A stretch of 64,000 nucleotides of DNA from Nonomuraea solani (GCF_900108335.1 NZ_FNVT01000011.1:323880-387879), one strand, 5' to 3'; shown: positions 8,467 to 20,115, counted from the first letter of the stretch. A program made the numbers and translations. Notes: a model not told the origin generated them from the sequence alone.

Positions 8467-8537
8467 GCTGGTCTCCTCACTACCGGGGATACCAAATCCC
8501 CGCATACCCCCACATAGGGCATCAAACGGGAGAGTCC

Positions 8538-8813
8538 ATGGCTGAGCGCACCCCTTTGACTCCCGACGAGGCGATCCGTTTCCAGCGCGGCATGTCCGAG
8601 TGGCTCGCCAAGGAGCTGATGGAGAAGGGCTCTGTGCGCCTGTCGGCCGTCGAGGACCCCGCGCTCCAGCGCCACTTCCAGGAGGTCGCCCACCGCGTCG
8701 GCGAGATGCTCAGGAGGCCCGTGATCAGCATGGCGAGCAGCCGCGGCATGTCGTTCGAGCTCGGCGCCGAGCCGCTGCCCGGCCAGGAGCGCTCCTCCAT
8801 CACCCCGCGCTAG
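8538..8813 (+). CDS. Small hypothetical protein (91 aa)
   Basis: Unrecognised 91-residue soluble protein, MAERTPLTPDEAIRFQRG at the N-terminus, with mixed charged helices and a Pro/Ser-rich tail. ATG 8538 has GGGAGA 5-6 nt upstream. It starts 71 bp upstream of and divergent from the alcohol dehydrogenase and its 3' end overlaps the convergent ispG by 14 bp. Codon use is normal for the genome, so I take it as a real gene; no function can be assigned. Confidence 0.6.
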   Translation: MAERTPLTPDEAIRFQRGMSEWLAKELMEKGSVRLSAVEDPALQRHFQEVAHRVGEMLRRPVISMASSRGMSFELGAEPLPGQERSSITPR

Positions 8814-9914
8814 GCGGCTGCTCCTCCGCGAGCCGCATGGCCTCCTCGACCAGCGTCTCCACGATCTGTGACTCGGGCACGGTCTTGACGACCTCGCCCT
8901 TGACGAAGATCTGCCCCTTGCCGTTGCCGGAGGCCACCCCCAGGTCCGCCTCGCGGGCCTCGCCGGGCCCGTTGACCACGCAGCCCATGACCGCCACCCG
9001 CAGCGGATGCGGGAACCCGTCGAGCGCCGCCGTCACCCGGTCGGCCAGCGTGTAGACGTCGACCTGGGCCCGCCCGCACGACGGGCAGGAGACGATCTCC
9101 AGCCGCCGCTGCCGCAGCCCCAGCGACTCCAGGATCCCGATGCCGACCTTGACCTCCTCGACGGGAGGCGCGGACAGCGACACCCGGATCGTGTCGCCGA
9201 TGCCCTCGTCGAGCAGCAGCCCGAAGGCCACCGCCGACTTGATCGTGCCCTGCATGAGCGGCCCCGCCTCGGTCACGCCCAGGTGCAGCGGATAGTCGCA
9301 CCGCCCGGCCAGCAGCCGGTAGGCCGCCACCATCACCCGCGGATCGTGGTGCTTGACCGAGATCTTGATGTCACGGAACCCGTGCTCCTCGAACAACGAA
9401 CACTCCCACAGCGCCGACTCCACCAGCGCCTCGGGCGTGGCCTTGCCGTGCTTCTCCAGCAACCGGGGATCGAGCGAACCGGCGTTGACCCGATCCTGAT
9501 CGGCGTCCCCCGGTCGGCCGCCGCCCGCGCGATCTCGCCCACCTTGTCATCAAATTTCTTGATATTGCCGGGGTTGACCCGCACGGCCGCGCACCCGGCG
9601 TCGATGGCGGCGAACACGTACTTCGGCTGGAAATGGATGTCGGCGATCACCGGGATCTGCGACTTCCCGGCGATGGCCGGCAGCGCGTCGGCGTCGTCCT
9701 GCGACGGCACCGCCACCCTGACGATCTGGCAGCCCGCCGCGGTCAGCTCAGCGATCTGCTGCAGCGTGGCGTTGACGTCGGCCGTGACCGTCGTGGTCAT
9801 CGACTGCACCGAGACGGGCGCGTCGCCGCCGACCGGCACGTCACCCACCATGACCTGCCGGGAGACGCGCCGGGAACGGCGGACGGACGGAATTCCGAGA
9901 CTTACAGCGGCCAC
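8800..9914 (-). pseudogene. ispG: 4-hydroxy-3-methylbut-2-enyl diphosphate synthase, frameshifted as read
   Basis: MEP-pathway enzyme converting MEcPP to HMBPP with a 4Fe-4S cluster. The N-terminal half (9914 to about 9490) reads through QSMTTTVTADVNATLQQI and VRVNPGNIKKFDDKV to TPIRIG, then leaves frame; the C-terminal half continues in another frame from LEKHGKATPEALVES through SCPSCGR and CVVNGPGEA, which hold the cluster cysteines. The break maps to the G run at 9489-9491: three G where a fourth would restore the expected IRIGVNAGSLDPRLLEK. Either a one-base sequencing error in a homopolymer or a real inactivation. The start overlaps the dxs stop by 13 bp. Because MEP genes sit here with terpene genes, it is probably a second, pathway-dedicated copy, which could tolerate loss. 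Confidence 0.85.
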
Positions 9915-11650
9915 CTGTCGAGCTCCTTTCTGATGGCGTACGCGATGCCCTGGCCGGTCAGCCCGGCCTCGGCCAGCAGCTCCGACCGGCTGCCCTGGCC
10001 GATGAACTCACACGGCAGGCCCAGGTTGACCACCCGCTGGCCGGGCCCGCACGCCTGCCGGACGAGAGCGCCGGCCCCGGAGGCGGCCAGGCCGTCTTCG
10101 ACCGTGACGACCAGCCGGCCGCCGGCGACGACCCTGCGCAGGTCACGGGAGACCGGGATGACCCAGCGCGGATCGACCACGGTCAGGCCGACGCCCGCGG
10201 CCGACAACATCGCCCCGGCGCTCAGGCACGGCTCGGCCATCGGCCCGATGGCCACGAGCAGCACGTCCTGACCGCTGGACGACAGCACGTCCACGTCGCC
10301 GACGCTGCCGGCGGGCGGGATCTCCACGCTCGCGGGGGACTTGGGGAAGCGCAGCGCCGTCGGGCCGTCGTGCTCGACGGCCTCCTCCAGCAGCTCGCAC
10401 AGCCGCACCACGTCGCGCGGCGCGGCCACCCGCATGCCGGGCACGAGGGCCAGCGCCGCCAGGTCCCACATGCCGTGGTGGCTGGGCCCGTCGGGGCCGG
10501 TGATGCCGGCCCGGTCGAGCACCAGCGTCACGGGCAGCCGGTGCAGCGCGATGTCCATCAGCACCTGGTCGAAGGCGCGGTTGAGGAACGTGGCGTAGAT
10601 CGCCACCACGGGATGCAGGCCGCTCATGGCCATGCCCGCGGCCGAGGCCAGGGCCTGCTGCTCGGCGATGCCGACGTCGAACATGCGCTCGGGGAAGCGC
10701 CGCCCGAACGCGGCCAGCCCGGTCGGGCCCGGCATGGCCGCGGTGATGGCGACCAGGTCGGGCCGCCGCTCGCCCAGGGCGCAGAGGTGCTCGGCGAAGG
10801 CGTGCGTCCAGGTCTTGGGTGAGGGCGTCAGGGGCCGCCCGGTCGCCGGATCGGTCACCGGGATCGCGTGCAGGTGCTCGTCGAGATCGCGCTCGGCGGG
10901 CTCGTAGCCGCGGCCCTTGCGGGTCACGCAGTGGATCACGACCGGCGCCCGCAGCTCGCGCGCCGCGCGCATCGCCCGCTCCAGCGCCGGGATGTCGTGG
11001 CCGTCCACCGGGCCGAGGTAGCGCAGTCCGAGGTTCTCGAAGACGGCCACGCCGGGGCTCGCCCGCATCCGGCCGAGGTGGTCGGCGCAGCCGCCGTGCG
11101 TCGGCGCGTAGGAGCGCCCGTTGTCGTTGAGCACCACGATGACCGGCCGGTGCCCGGCGGCCCCCAGGTTGTTGAGCGCCTCCCAGGCCACGCCGCCGGT
11201 CAGCGCGCCGTCGCCGACCACCGCGACCACGGCCCGCGCGCCGTCGCCGGCCAGGTGCCTGGCCTTGGCCATGCCGTCGGCGTAGGAGAGCGCGGTGGAG
11301 GCGTGGGAGCTGTCCATGTGGTCGTGCGCGGACTCCTGCCTGGAGGGATAGCCGCTCAGGCCGCCCCGGCAGCGCAGCGCGTCGAAGGCGTCGCGGCGGC
11401 CCGTGAGGATCTTGTGCACGTAGGCCTGGTGGCCGGTGTCGAACACGATGACGTCGGCGGGTGAGTCGAACACCCGGTGCAGCGCGATCGTGAGCTCCAC
11501 GATGCCGAGGTTGGAGCCGAGGTGGCCGCCTCGCGCGCTCACCTTGTCGATGAGGAAGGCCCGGATCTCGCCGGCCAGCCCCGGGAGCAGCTCAGCGGGC
11601 AGGGCTCGGAGGTCTTCGGGGGTCGAGACGTAGGGCAGCAGGGTCTTCAT
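9902..11650 (-). CDS. dxs: 1-deoxy-D-xylulose-5-phosphate synthase, short form
   Basis: Thiamine-diphosphate enzyme condensing pyruvate and glyceraldehyde 3-phosphate, first step of the MEP pathway. The ThDP motif is VGDGALTGGVAWEALNN with LNDN following; GGHLGSNLGIVELTIALH at the N-terminus and DVGIAEQQALASAAGMA in the pyrimidine domain are diagnostic. At 582 aa it is shorter than the usual 620-650 aa, with loss mainly between the ThDP and pyrimidine domains. It is the first gene of a minus-strand dxs-ispG unit, divergent from the prenyl synthase. The short form and the terpene neighbours suggest a copy dedicated to the terpene locus. Confidence 0.92.
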   Translation of the reverse strand: MKTLLPYVSTPEDLRALPAELLPGLAGEIRAFLIDKVSARGGHLGSNLGIVELTIALHRVFDSPADVIVFDTGHQAYVHKILTGRRDAFDALRCRGGLSGYPSRQESAHDHMDSSHASTALSYADGMAKARHLAGDGARAVVAVVGDGALTGGVAWEALNNLGAAGHRPVIVVLNDNGRSYAPTHGGCADHLGRMRASPGVAVFENLGLRYLGPVDGHDIPALERAMRAARELRAPVVIHCVTRKGRGYEPAERDLDEHLHAIPVTDPATGRPLTPSPKTWTHAFAEHLCALGERRPDLVAITAAMPGPTGLAAFGRRFPERMFDVGIAEQQALASAAGMAMSGLHPVVAIYATFLNRAFDQVLMDIALHRLPVTLVLDRAGITGPDGPSHHGMWDLAALALVPGMRVAAPRDVVRLCELLEEAVEHDGPTALRFPKSPASVEIPPAGSVGDVDVLSSSGQDVLLVAIGPMAEPCLSAGAMLSAAGVGLTVVDPRWVIPVSRDLRRVVAGGRLVVTVEDGLAASGAGALVRQACGPGQRVVNLGLPCEFIGQGSRSELLAEAGLTGQGIAYAIRKELDRWPL

Positions 11651-11773
11651 GGCATCCCCAGACCGTGGGACTGCTGTGGCAAAAGAAAGCTTGAGCTACA
11701 AAAGACACTTTACACGCTCCGTATTCAATGAGTAACTATTGGTAGCGACCGACTGACAGAAGGAGCCGGGCGA
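11651..11773. promoter_or_regulatory. Divergent control region of the terpene locus
   Basis: 123 bp between dxs and the prenyl synthase, clearly more A+T-rich than its surroundings (CAAAAGAAAGCTTGAGCTAC, then TATTCAATGAGTAACTATTG). It must carry promoters for both arms. AGAAGGAG, a good ribosome site, precedes the prenyl synthase ATG. I cannot pin -35/-10 boxes with confidence. Confidence 0.55.
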
Positions 11774-12823
11774 ATGCCGGTGAGCTTCACTCAGCACCAC
11801 CTTGGATCACGCATTGATCGGCGGCTCAACGTCTTCCTTGAGAGCTGGCGGGCCCCCGTCTCCGACCCCGGCGTCGAGGCGGCCTACGGCCTGCTGACCG
11901 ACTTCATCCTCAGCGGAGGCAAGCGGATCCGGCCGCAGCTCTGTTACTGGGGCTGGCGGGGCGCCGGTGGTGACGACTGTGAAGAGATCATCAGCGCCGC
12001 CGCGTCCCTGGAGCTGTGCCACGCGGGGCTGCTCATCCACGACGACATCATGGACGGCAGCGAGCTGCGGCGGGGCCGGGCCACCGTGCACAGGAACCTC
12101 GCGGGGCTGCACCAGGGCCCGGGGGCGGAGGCGTTCGGCCAGGCGGGTGGCATCCTGCTCGGCTCGCTCAGCCTGGCCTGGTCCGACGCGCTGCTGTCGT
12201 CGTGCGGAGTGGACCCGGTGCGGCTGCGCGCCGCGCACCACCTGTTCGACGCGATGCGCACCGAGGTCATCAGCGGTCAATACCTCGACATCCTGGCCCA
12301 GCTCCGCTCGGGCGCCAGCGTGACCGAGGCGCTGACGATGATCCGGTTCAAGACCGCCAAATACACCGTCGAACGGCCGCTGCAGATCGGCGGCGCGCTG
12401 GCCGGGGCCTCGCGGGAGCTCCTCGACTCCTACTCCGGCTTCGGCCTGCCGCTCGGTGAGGCGTTCCAGCTCCGCGACGACGTGCTGGGCACGTTCGGAT
12501 CGTCGTCGCAGACGGGCAAGTCGGCCCTCGACGACCTGCGGGAGGGCAAGCACACGGTGTTGTTCGCGCACGCCGTACAGCAGGCGTCTCCCGCGCAGCT
12601 CGACCACCTCAGAAGCTGGCACGGCAACCCCGAGCTGACCGAGGAGCGGGCCGCGGAGCTGCGGCAGATCCTGACCGAGACCGGCGCGCTGGCCAGAGTC
12701 GAGGAAATGATCGAAGAGCGGGTGCGCGAGGCCGTGGCGGCGCTGACCGCGGCGCACATCAAGCCGGAGGCCGCGAGCGCGCTGACCGTGCTCGCCGACC
12801 AGCTCGCCCACCGCACGAAGTAG
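11774..12823 (+). CDS. Polyprenyl diphosphate synthase (FPP/GGPP-type)
   Basis: Trans-isoprenyl diphosphate synthase, 349 aa, elongating DMAPP with IPP. SGGKRIRPQL (residues 40-50) binds IPP; the first Asp-rich motif is HDDIMDGSELRRG; the second is QLRDDVLGTFG, the DDxxG form common in actinomycete enzymes. Product chain length is not readable by eye; a geosmin-type synthase downstream needs FPP (C15). Start ATG has AGAAGGAG at 8 nt. First gene of a plus-strand unit followed by ispH at 27 nt. No disordered tail that would suggest encapsulation. Confidence 0.92.
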   Translation: MPVSFTQHHLGSRIDRRLNVFLESWRAPVSDPGVEAAYGLLTDFILSGGKRIRPQLCYWGWRGAGGDDCEEIISAAASLELCHAGLLIHDDIMDGSELRRGRATVHRNLAGLHQGPGAEAFGQAGGILLGSLSLAWSDALLSSCGVDPVRLRAAHHLFDAMRTEVISGQYLDILAQLRSGASVTEALTMIRFKTAKYTVERPLQIGGALAGASRELLDSYSGFGLPLGEAFQLRDDVLGTFGSSSQTGKSALDDLREGKHTVLFAHAVQQASPAQLDHLRSWHGNPELTEERAAELRQILTETGALARVEEMIEERVREAVAALTAAHIKPEAASALTVLADQLAHRTK

Positions 12824-12850
12824 CACCGCACCAGGTAAGGGGCTGTCCAC

Positions 12851-13792
12851 ATGGGACGCGTACTCATCGCGGCCCCGCGCGGCTACTGCGCGGGCGTCGA
12901 GCGGGCGATCATCACCGTGAAGGAGGCGCTGCGGCGCTTCGGGCCACCGGTCTACGTGCGCAAGCAGATCGTCCACAACACCTTCGTGGTCGACGACCTC
13001 ACCGAGCGCGGCGCGATCTTCGTCGACGAGCTCGGCGAGGTGCCCGACGGCTCGCTGGTCATCTTCTCCGCCCACGGCGTCTCGCCGGCGGTCAAGGACG
13101 AGGCCGGGCGGCGCGGGCTGCGCACGATCGACGCCACCTGCCCGCTGGTGACGAAGGTGCACAAAGAGGCCGTACGAATGGCCGAGGAGGGCTACGAGAT
13201 CGTGCTCATCGGCCACGCCGAGCACGAGGAGGTCGAGGGCACGCTCGGCGAGGCCCCCGGCCGCATCCACGTCGTCGACCCGGCCAGGCCGGAGGAGGTG
13301 ACGGCGAGCGGCTCCGGGCGGGTGAGCTGGCTGTCGCAGACCACGCTGGCCGTGGACGAGACCATGCGGGCCGTCGCCGAGCTGCGCGAGCGCTTCCCCG
13401 GCCTGGCCGATCCGCCGAGCGACGACAGCTGCTACGCCAGCCAGAACCGCCAGGAGGCGGTCACCCTGATCGCCCCGCGGTGCGAGCTGGTCATCGTCGT
13501 CGGCTCGGCCAACTCCTCCAACTCCCAGCGGCTGGTGGAGGTCGCGCTGAACGCGGGGGCGAGCGCGGCCCACCTGGTCGACCGGGCCGCCCACGCCGAC
13601 GAGGAGTGGCTGCGCGGCGTGGAGACCGTCGGGGTGAGCTCCGGCGCCTCCGTCCCGGAAGTGCTGGTCGCGGAGCTGCTCGCCTGGCTCGCGGCCCGCG
13701 GATACGCCGACGTCGAGCCGGTGACCCTGACCGAAGAGACCCTCACCTTCTCACTCCCTCCCGAAATCCGACCAACCCGCAACCCCGGTTAG
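12851..13792 (+). CDS. ispH: 4-hydroxy-3-methylbut-2-enyl diphosphate reductase
   Basis: Final MEP enzyme (LytB/IspH), reducing HMBPP to IPP and DMAPP with an Fe-S cluster. APRGYCAGVERAI at residues 5-17 and DATCPLVTKVHKEA hold two cluster cysteines; SANSSNSQRLVEVA and SSGASVPEVLV are the substrate-binding and C-terminal blocks. The third cysteine is in DDSCYASQNRQEAV. 313 aa, typical. It lies between the prenyl synthase and the encapsulin genes, so supplies both prenyl building blocks for the locus. A housekeeping copy is expected elsewhere but cannot be seen here. Confidence 0.93.
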   Translation: MGRVLIAAPRGYCAGVERAIITVKEALRRFGPPVYVRKQIVHNTFVVDDLTERGAIFVDELGEVPDGSLVIFSAHGVSPAVKDEAGRRGLRTIDATCPLVTKVHKEAVRMAEEGYEIVLIGHAEHEEVEGTLGEAPGRIHVVDPARPEEVTASGSGRVSWLSQTTLAVDETMRAVAELRERFPGLADPPSDDSCYASQNRQEAVTLIAPRCELVIVVGSANSSNSQRLVEVALNAGASAAHLVDRAAHADEEWLRGVETVGVSSGASVPEVLVAELLAWLAARGYADVEPVTLTEETLTFSLPPEIRPTRNPG

Positions 13793-13821
13793 GCCCCTAC
13801 AGAGATTGGCGGTAGATCACG

Positions 13822-15234
13822 ATGACCGAAACGACCCACTCCGGCGTGCCCGAGAACGGCAACGGGCAGCTCAGCCTCAGCACCGATGCCGCCAGGCAGC
13901 TCTCGACCACCACGAAGACGCCGCCGCAGATGCAGGAGATCACCTCACGGTGGCTGCTGCGGCTGCTTCCATGGGTGCAGTGCGCCGGTGGCGTGTTCCG
14001 GGTCAACCGGCGGCTGACCTACACGCTCGGCGACGGGCGCATCACCTTCAGCACGACGGGCTCCGACGTGCGGGTCATCCCGGCCGAGCTGACCGAGCTG
14101 CCGATGCTGCGCGACTTCGACGACATGGAGGTGCTGGAGGCCCTGGCCGGTCGCTTCCAGCAGCGTGAGATAGAGCCGGGCGAGAAGGTCGTCTCCGAGG
14201 GCCGTCCCGCGGACCAGCTCGTACTGATCGCTCACGGCCGCGTGGTCAAGGTCGCCAGCGGCGCGTACGGCGACGACCAGAACCTCGGGGTGCTGGCCGA
14301 CGGCGACTACCTGGGCGAGCAGACCCTGACCGACGGCGCCGAATACCGCTTCAGCGCGCAGGCCAGGACGGCCACCACCGTGCTCACGCTCTCCCGGCAG
14401 GACTTCGACCAGATCGCCCAGATGGCTCCCCATCTGCGTGAGCACATCGAAGCCTGGCGCACGAGCGGCGACCGCGCCCAGAACGCCTATGGCGAGGCCG
14501 CGATCGACATGTCCTCCGGCCACATCGGCGAGCCCGTGCTGCCCGGCACGTTCGTGGACTACGAGCAGAGCCCGCGCGAATACGAGCTGAGCGTCGCCCA
14601 GACCGTCCTGCGCGTGCACAGCCGGGTCACCGACCTGTACAACCAGCCGATGAGCCAGCTCGACCAGCAGCTCCGCCTCACGATCGAGGCCCTGCGCGAG
14701 CGCCAGGAGGACGAGCTGGTCAACAACAAGGAGTTCGGCCTGCTGCACAACGCCGACTTCGGCCAGCGCATCCGCACCCGCTCGGGCCCGCCCACCCCCG
14801 ACGACCTCGACGACCTGCTGTCCACGGTGTGGAAGGACCCGGCGTTCTTCCTGGCCCACCCGCAGGCCATCGCGGCGTTCGGCAGGGAGTGCAGCAAGCG
14901 CGGCATCTACCCGCAGTCCAGCGAGGTCAACGGGCACCGGGTGCCGGCCTGGCGGGGTGTGCCGATCTTCCCGTGCAACAAGATCCCGGTCACCGGCCAG
15001 CGCACGACCTCGATCATGCTCATGCGCACCGGCCAGGAGAACCAGGGGGTCATCGGCCTGCACCAGACCGGCATCCCCGATGAATACCAGCCGAGTCTGT
15101 CGGTGCGGTTCATGAACATCAACGAGAAGGCGATCATCTCCTACCTGGTCAGCGCCTACTACTCGGCCGCCGTCCTGGTGCCCGACGCGCTCGGCGTGCT
15201 GGAGGACATCGAGCTCGGCAGGAACGGCTACTAG
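13822..15234 (+). CDS. Family 2B encapsulin shell protein with cNMP-binding-like domain, paralogue A (EshA-like)
   Basis: HK97-fold nanocompartment shell protein of the family 2B type, related to Streptomyces EshA. A conserved N-terminal arm (TTTKTPPQMQEITSRWLLR, about residues 32-50) precedes an inserted cyclic-nucleotide-binding-like domain (about 95-205: EIEPGEKVVSEGRPADQLVL then DGDYLGEQTLTDG), followed by the capsid body (REYELSVAQTVLRVHSRV, ELVNNKEFGLLHN) and the end AYYSAAVLVPDALGVLED. The Glu of the phosphate-binding cassette (GEQ) is kept, so nucleotide binding is possible but unproven. 470 aa. It lies between ispH and a second shell gene; known family 2B loci encode terpene synthases as cargo, in agreement with the neighbours here. 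Confidence 0.9.
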   Translation: MTETTHSGVPENGNGQLSLSTDAARQLSTTTKTPPQMQEITSRWLLRLLPWVQCAGGVFRVNRRLTYTLGDGRITFSTTGSDVRVIPAELTELPMLRDFDDMEVLEALAGRFQQREIEPGEKVVSEGRPADQLVLIAHGRVVKVASGAYGDDQNLGVLADGDYLGEQTLTDGAEYRFSAQARTATTVLTLSRQDFDQIAQMAPHLREHIEAWRTSGDRAQNAYGEAAIDMSSGHIGEPVLPGTFVDYEQSPREYELSVAQTVLRVHSRVTDLYNQPMSQLDQQLRLTIEALRERQEDELVNNKEFGLLHNADFGQRIRTRSGPPTPDDLDDLLSTVWKDPAFFLAHPQAIAAFGRECSKRGIYPQSSEVNGHRVPAWRGVPIFPCNKIPVTGQRTTSIMLMRTGQENQGVIGLHQTGIPDEYQPSLSVRFMNINEKAIISYLVSAYYSAAVLVPDALGVLEDIELGRNGY

Positions 15235-15256
15235 CCCTCGATTGGTGGTGCTGAAG

Positions 15257-16633
15257 GTGACGGAGTCGGATCAGCGCGACGCGCGCATGAGTCTCGGCAC
15301 CGGGGCGGCGCGCGCGCTCGCCACGACGACCAAGACGCCTCCGCAGATGCGGGAGATCACCTCCCGCTGGCTGCTGCGGGTGCTTCCGTGGGTGGACGTC
15401 GCGGGCGGTGTCTATCGCGTGAACCGGCGGCTGACGTACCCGGTCGGAGGCGGCCGGGTGAGCTTCTCGAACACCGGCTCCCGGGTGCGCGTCGTCCCGC
15501 CGTCCCTGACCGAACTGCCGTTGCTGCACGGGCTCGACGACGACCGCGTGCTCGACACCCTCGCGGGGCTGTTCGAGCAGCGGGAGTTCGCCCCGGGCGA
15601 CGTGATCGCCCGGGCGGGGCGGCCGGTGGACGAGATGCTGCTCATCGCGCACGGCCGGGTGAGCAGAGTCCGGTCCGGCCCGTACGGCGACCGCGTCGTC
15701 CTCGGCACGCTGGCCGACGGCGACCACGCCGGCGCGGACCGGCCGGACAACGTGTGGGACTGCACGCTGGAGGCCGGCACGGCGTGCACCGTCCTGGCGC
15801 TGCCGTGGGCGGAGCTCCACGCCGAGACCGGCCGGTCGCCGTCGCTGCGCGACCAGCTCACCCGCCACCGGGCCCGCCTGGCCGCGCCCCAGAACAGGTG
15901 GGGCGAGGCGGCGATCGTGACGGCCGCCGGGCACCGGGGCGAGCACCCGCTGCCCGGCACGTTCGCCGACTACGACCCGGGGCCGCGCGAATACGAGCTG
16001 AGCGTGTCGCAGACCGTGCTCCGCGTCCACACCCGGGTGGCCGACCTGTTCAACCAGCCGATGGACCAGACCGGCGAACAGCTCAAGCTCACCATCCAGG
16101 CCGTACGCGAGCGCCAGGAGCACGAGCTGATCAACAACCGCGACTTCGGGCTGCTGCACCAGGCCGATCCGAAGCAGCGCGTCCACCCCCGCACGGGCCC
16201 GCCGGGCCCCGAGGACCTCGACGAGCTGCTCTGCCGCAGGAAGAAGTCCCGCTACTTCCTCGCCCACCCGAAGGCCATCGCCGCCTTCCACCGGGAGTGC
16301 AACGCCAGGGGCGTCTACCCCGACAGCACCGAGATCGAGGGCGCCACGCTGACCGCGTGGCGCGGCGTGCCCATCCTGCCCTGCGACAAGATCCCCGTCA
16401 GCCGGGCGGGCACCAGCTCGATCCTCGTCATCAGGACCGGCGAGGAGGACGCCGGCGTGGTCGGCCTCTATCAGAGCGGCATCCCCGACGAACGCGAGCC
16501 GGGGCTCAGCGTGCGGTGCACCGGCATCGACGCGCGGGCCGTCGCGTCCTATCTGGTCAGCGCCTACTACTCGGCCGCGCTCCTGGTGCCCGACGCGCTC
16601 GGCGTGCTGGAGAACGCCGAGGTGGCGCGCTGA
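15257..16633 (+). CDS. Family 2B encapsulin shell protein with cNMP-binding-like domain, paralogue B
   Basis: Second shell protein, closely similar to paralogue A through the arm (TTTKTPPQMREITSRWLLR) and capsid body (REYELSVSQTVLRVHTRV, ending AYYSAALLVPDALGVLEN). The inserted cNMP domain has diverged most: where A has GDYLGEQ, B has GDHAGADRPDN, losing the cassette Glu, so ligand binding is probably lost or altered. Start unclear: GTG 15257 gives MTESDQRDAR, parallel to A's MTETTH; TTG 15242 would add five residues. It starts 22 nt after A's stop and ends 22 nt before the terpene synthase. A mixed shell of A and B is the simplest reading, though separate compartments are possible. Confidence 0.88.
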   Translation: MTESDQRDARMSLGTGAARALATTTKTPPQMREITSRWLLRVLPWVDVAGGVYRVNRRLTYPVGGGRVSFSNTGSRVRVVPPSLTELPLLHGLDDDRVLDTLAGLFEQREFAPGDVIARAGRPVDEMLLIAHGRVSRVRSGPYGDRVVLGTLADGDHAGADRPDNVWDCTLEAGTACTVLALPWAELHAETGRSPSLRDQLTRHRARLAAPQNRWGEAAIVTAAGHRGEHPLPGTFADYDPGPREYELSVSQTVLRVHTRVADLFNQPMDQTGEQLKLTIQAVRERQEHELINNRDFGLLHQADPKQRVHPRTGPPGPEDLDELLCRRKKSRYFLAHPKAIAAFHRECNARGVYPDSTEIEGATLTAWRGVPILPCDKIPVSRAGTSSILVIRTGEEDAGVVGLYQSGIPDEREPGLSVRCTGIDARAVASYLVSAYYSAALLVPDALGVLENAEVAR

Positions 16634-16655
16634 CCACCCATGTGAAGGAGTGATC

Positions 16656-18896
<2,241 letters not shown>

Positions 18897-19161
18897 CGTT
18901 GTGCAGCCGGATCCACCGCTCCGAGGGCGGCAGCGTGGGCATCACGAGCACGCGCAGCCCTGAGATGTCGATGAAGGTCAGCTCGCCGGTGTCGACGATG
19001 ACGTAGGTGTCCTGGCGGCAACTCGCCAGGGCGCTTGCCAGCGCGGAACTGTTGGTGACGTCGATCGCGCCGCTCAGCGTCACGGCGGGCGCCCCTGGCG
19101 CCGCTCGCACGGTGATCGTCAGCTGCTCGTCCTGATAGAGCAGCCGTTCCTGAACGCTCAC

Positions 19162-19534
19162 GCTCCTCGCACCCCCCAACGCGCACCGGGGGTTGTCTGC
19201 CGAACCTGCAGGGAATGACCGCCACAACTGCTGGCGTTTGACCCGAAATACAGGTTACACGAGGTATGTGCCGCTATGTAATTTTCGCCGGAAAATGACC
19301 GAATTTCGGGGCAATATTGGTGGCTAACGCTTTCCGAACAGGCCGGCCATACCCGCGCCGGCCTCGGGCATGAAGGTCGCCGGCCTGATCGGACGAGCGA
19401 TGCGGGCGAGTGACTTGGACGGCGCCCGGACGACGCGGCGAGCCTGGGACACCCCGGCAAGGTGCCGCCACTAGGGGTCGTGGCTACCGGAGTGTCACCA
19501 GGTCAGGCGCGCGCGGTCCCGCCGCCCCGGCGAC
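19162..19534. other. Gene-free interval (373 bp)
   Basis: Holds the upstream region of the STAS gene, including an A+T-richer patch around 19260-19325 (TATGTAATTTTCGCCGG) that may be its promoter. Open frames here are short and have unlikely codon use. I see no RNA gene or repeat. Confidence 0.4.
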
Positions 19535-19801
19535 TCAGTTGTTGTCGCCCGTGTTCTTCTCGTTGTTGGCCAGGTGGAGATCGATGTCCTGCAGGTGCAG
19601 GAGCGTGATGATGTCGATGTACTTGACCGAGTCGTTGAGAACGTCGTTCGCGAGCGTCAGGTCATCGAGGATGCTGAGCTGGCTCAGGATCTGCTTGTCC
19701 TTGTTGAGCGCGTTGGGGCCGACGTCGGCCGAGGCGCTGGTGGCGGAGAACCCGAACAGGAAGCCCGCGATCGCTGCACCGGCAAGAATGCGACGCATCA
19801 T
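19535..19801 (-). CDS. Small secreted acidic peptide, paralogue 1
   Basis: 88-aa precursor with a clear signal peptide (MMRRILAGAAIAGFLFGF..., likely cut after ATSASA). The mature part is about 60 residues, has no cysteine, and is acidic and leucine-rich: KQILSQLSILDDL, NDVLNDSVKYIDIITLLHL, ending NTGDNN. Regular Leu/Ile spacing suggests an amphipathic helix. A paralogue at 20963-21229 shares nearly the whole pattern. It is not a chaplin or rodlin by sequence. Purine-rich AAGGAGAAG precedes the start. Function unknown; exported, perhaps surface-active or signalling. Confidence 0.85.
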   Translation of the reverse strand: MMRRILAGAAIAGFLFGFSATSASADVGPNALNKDKQILSQLSILDDLTLANDVLNDSVKYIDIITLLHLQDIDLHLANNEKNTGDNN

Positions 19802-20115
19802 TTTTCTACTTCTCCTTTGTCGTCAATCGCTCGCACAGGGCGGCGAGATTCCAGTAATAACAATCTCGCGGCTCGCAGGCGCACTGCAACTTGGCCGAGC
19901 TAAGTCGAAGTCAAATGCCCGCCCCGATTTCTTGGGGCTGTTGATCATGACTAGTTCAGAAATGTCCGAGAAGCGGAGTTTTGTCCGAAATGCGGGGACG
20001 GCGATTTTTCATCTTATCGCCATACGGGCATCCCGCCTCCCAAAAGGGCGTTTTATCACCATAGGGAAGGAGGAATGCTACCGGGAGAGCGTCGCGGTGA
20101 GGCTCGGCGCGCAGG
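19802..20115. other. Gene-free interval (314 bp) with promoter region of peptide paralogue 1
   Basis: Contains AATAACAATC at 19856-19865, also found at 21304-21313 upstream of the second peptide gene within similar surroundings (AATAACAATC followed by CGCGG-like sequence). This shared element is a candidate promoter or regulator site. The right half is relatively A+T-rich (TTTTTCATCTTATCGCC near 20005) and would carry the promoter of the NlpC/P60 gene. Confidence 0.45.

Noticed and set aside
11807..13594. 595-codon open frame opposite the prenyl synthase and ispH
   Set aside because: Spans two real, well-conserved genes on the other strand and shows no domain.
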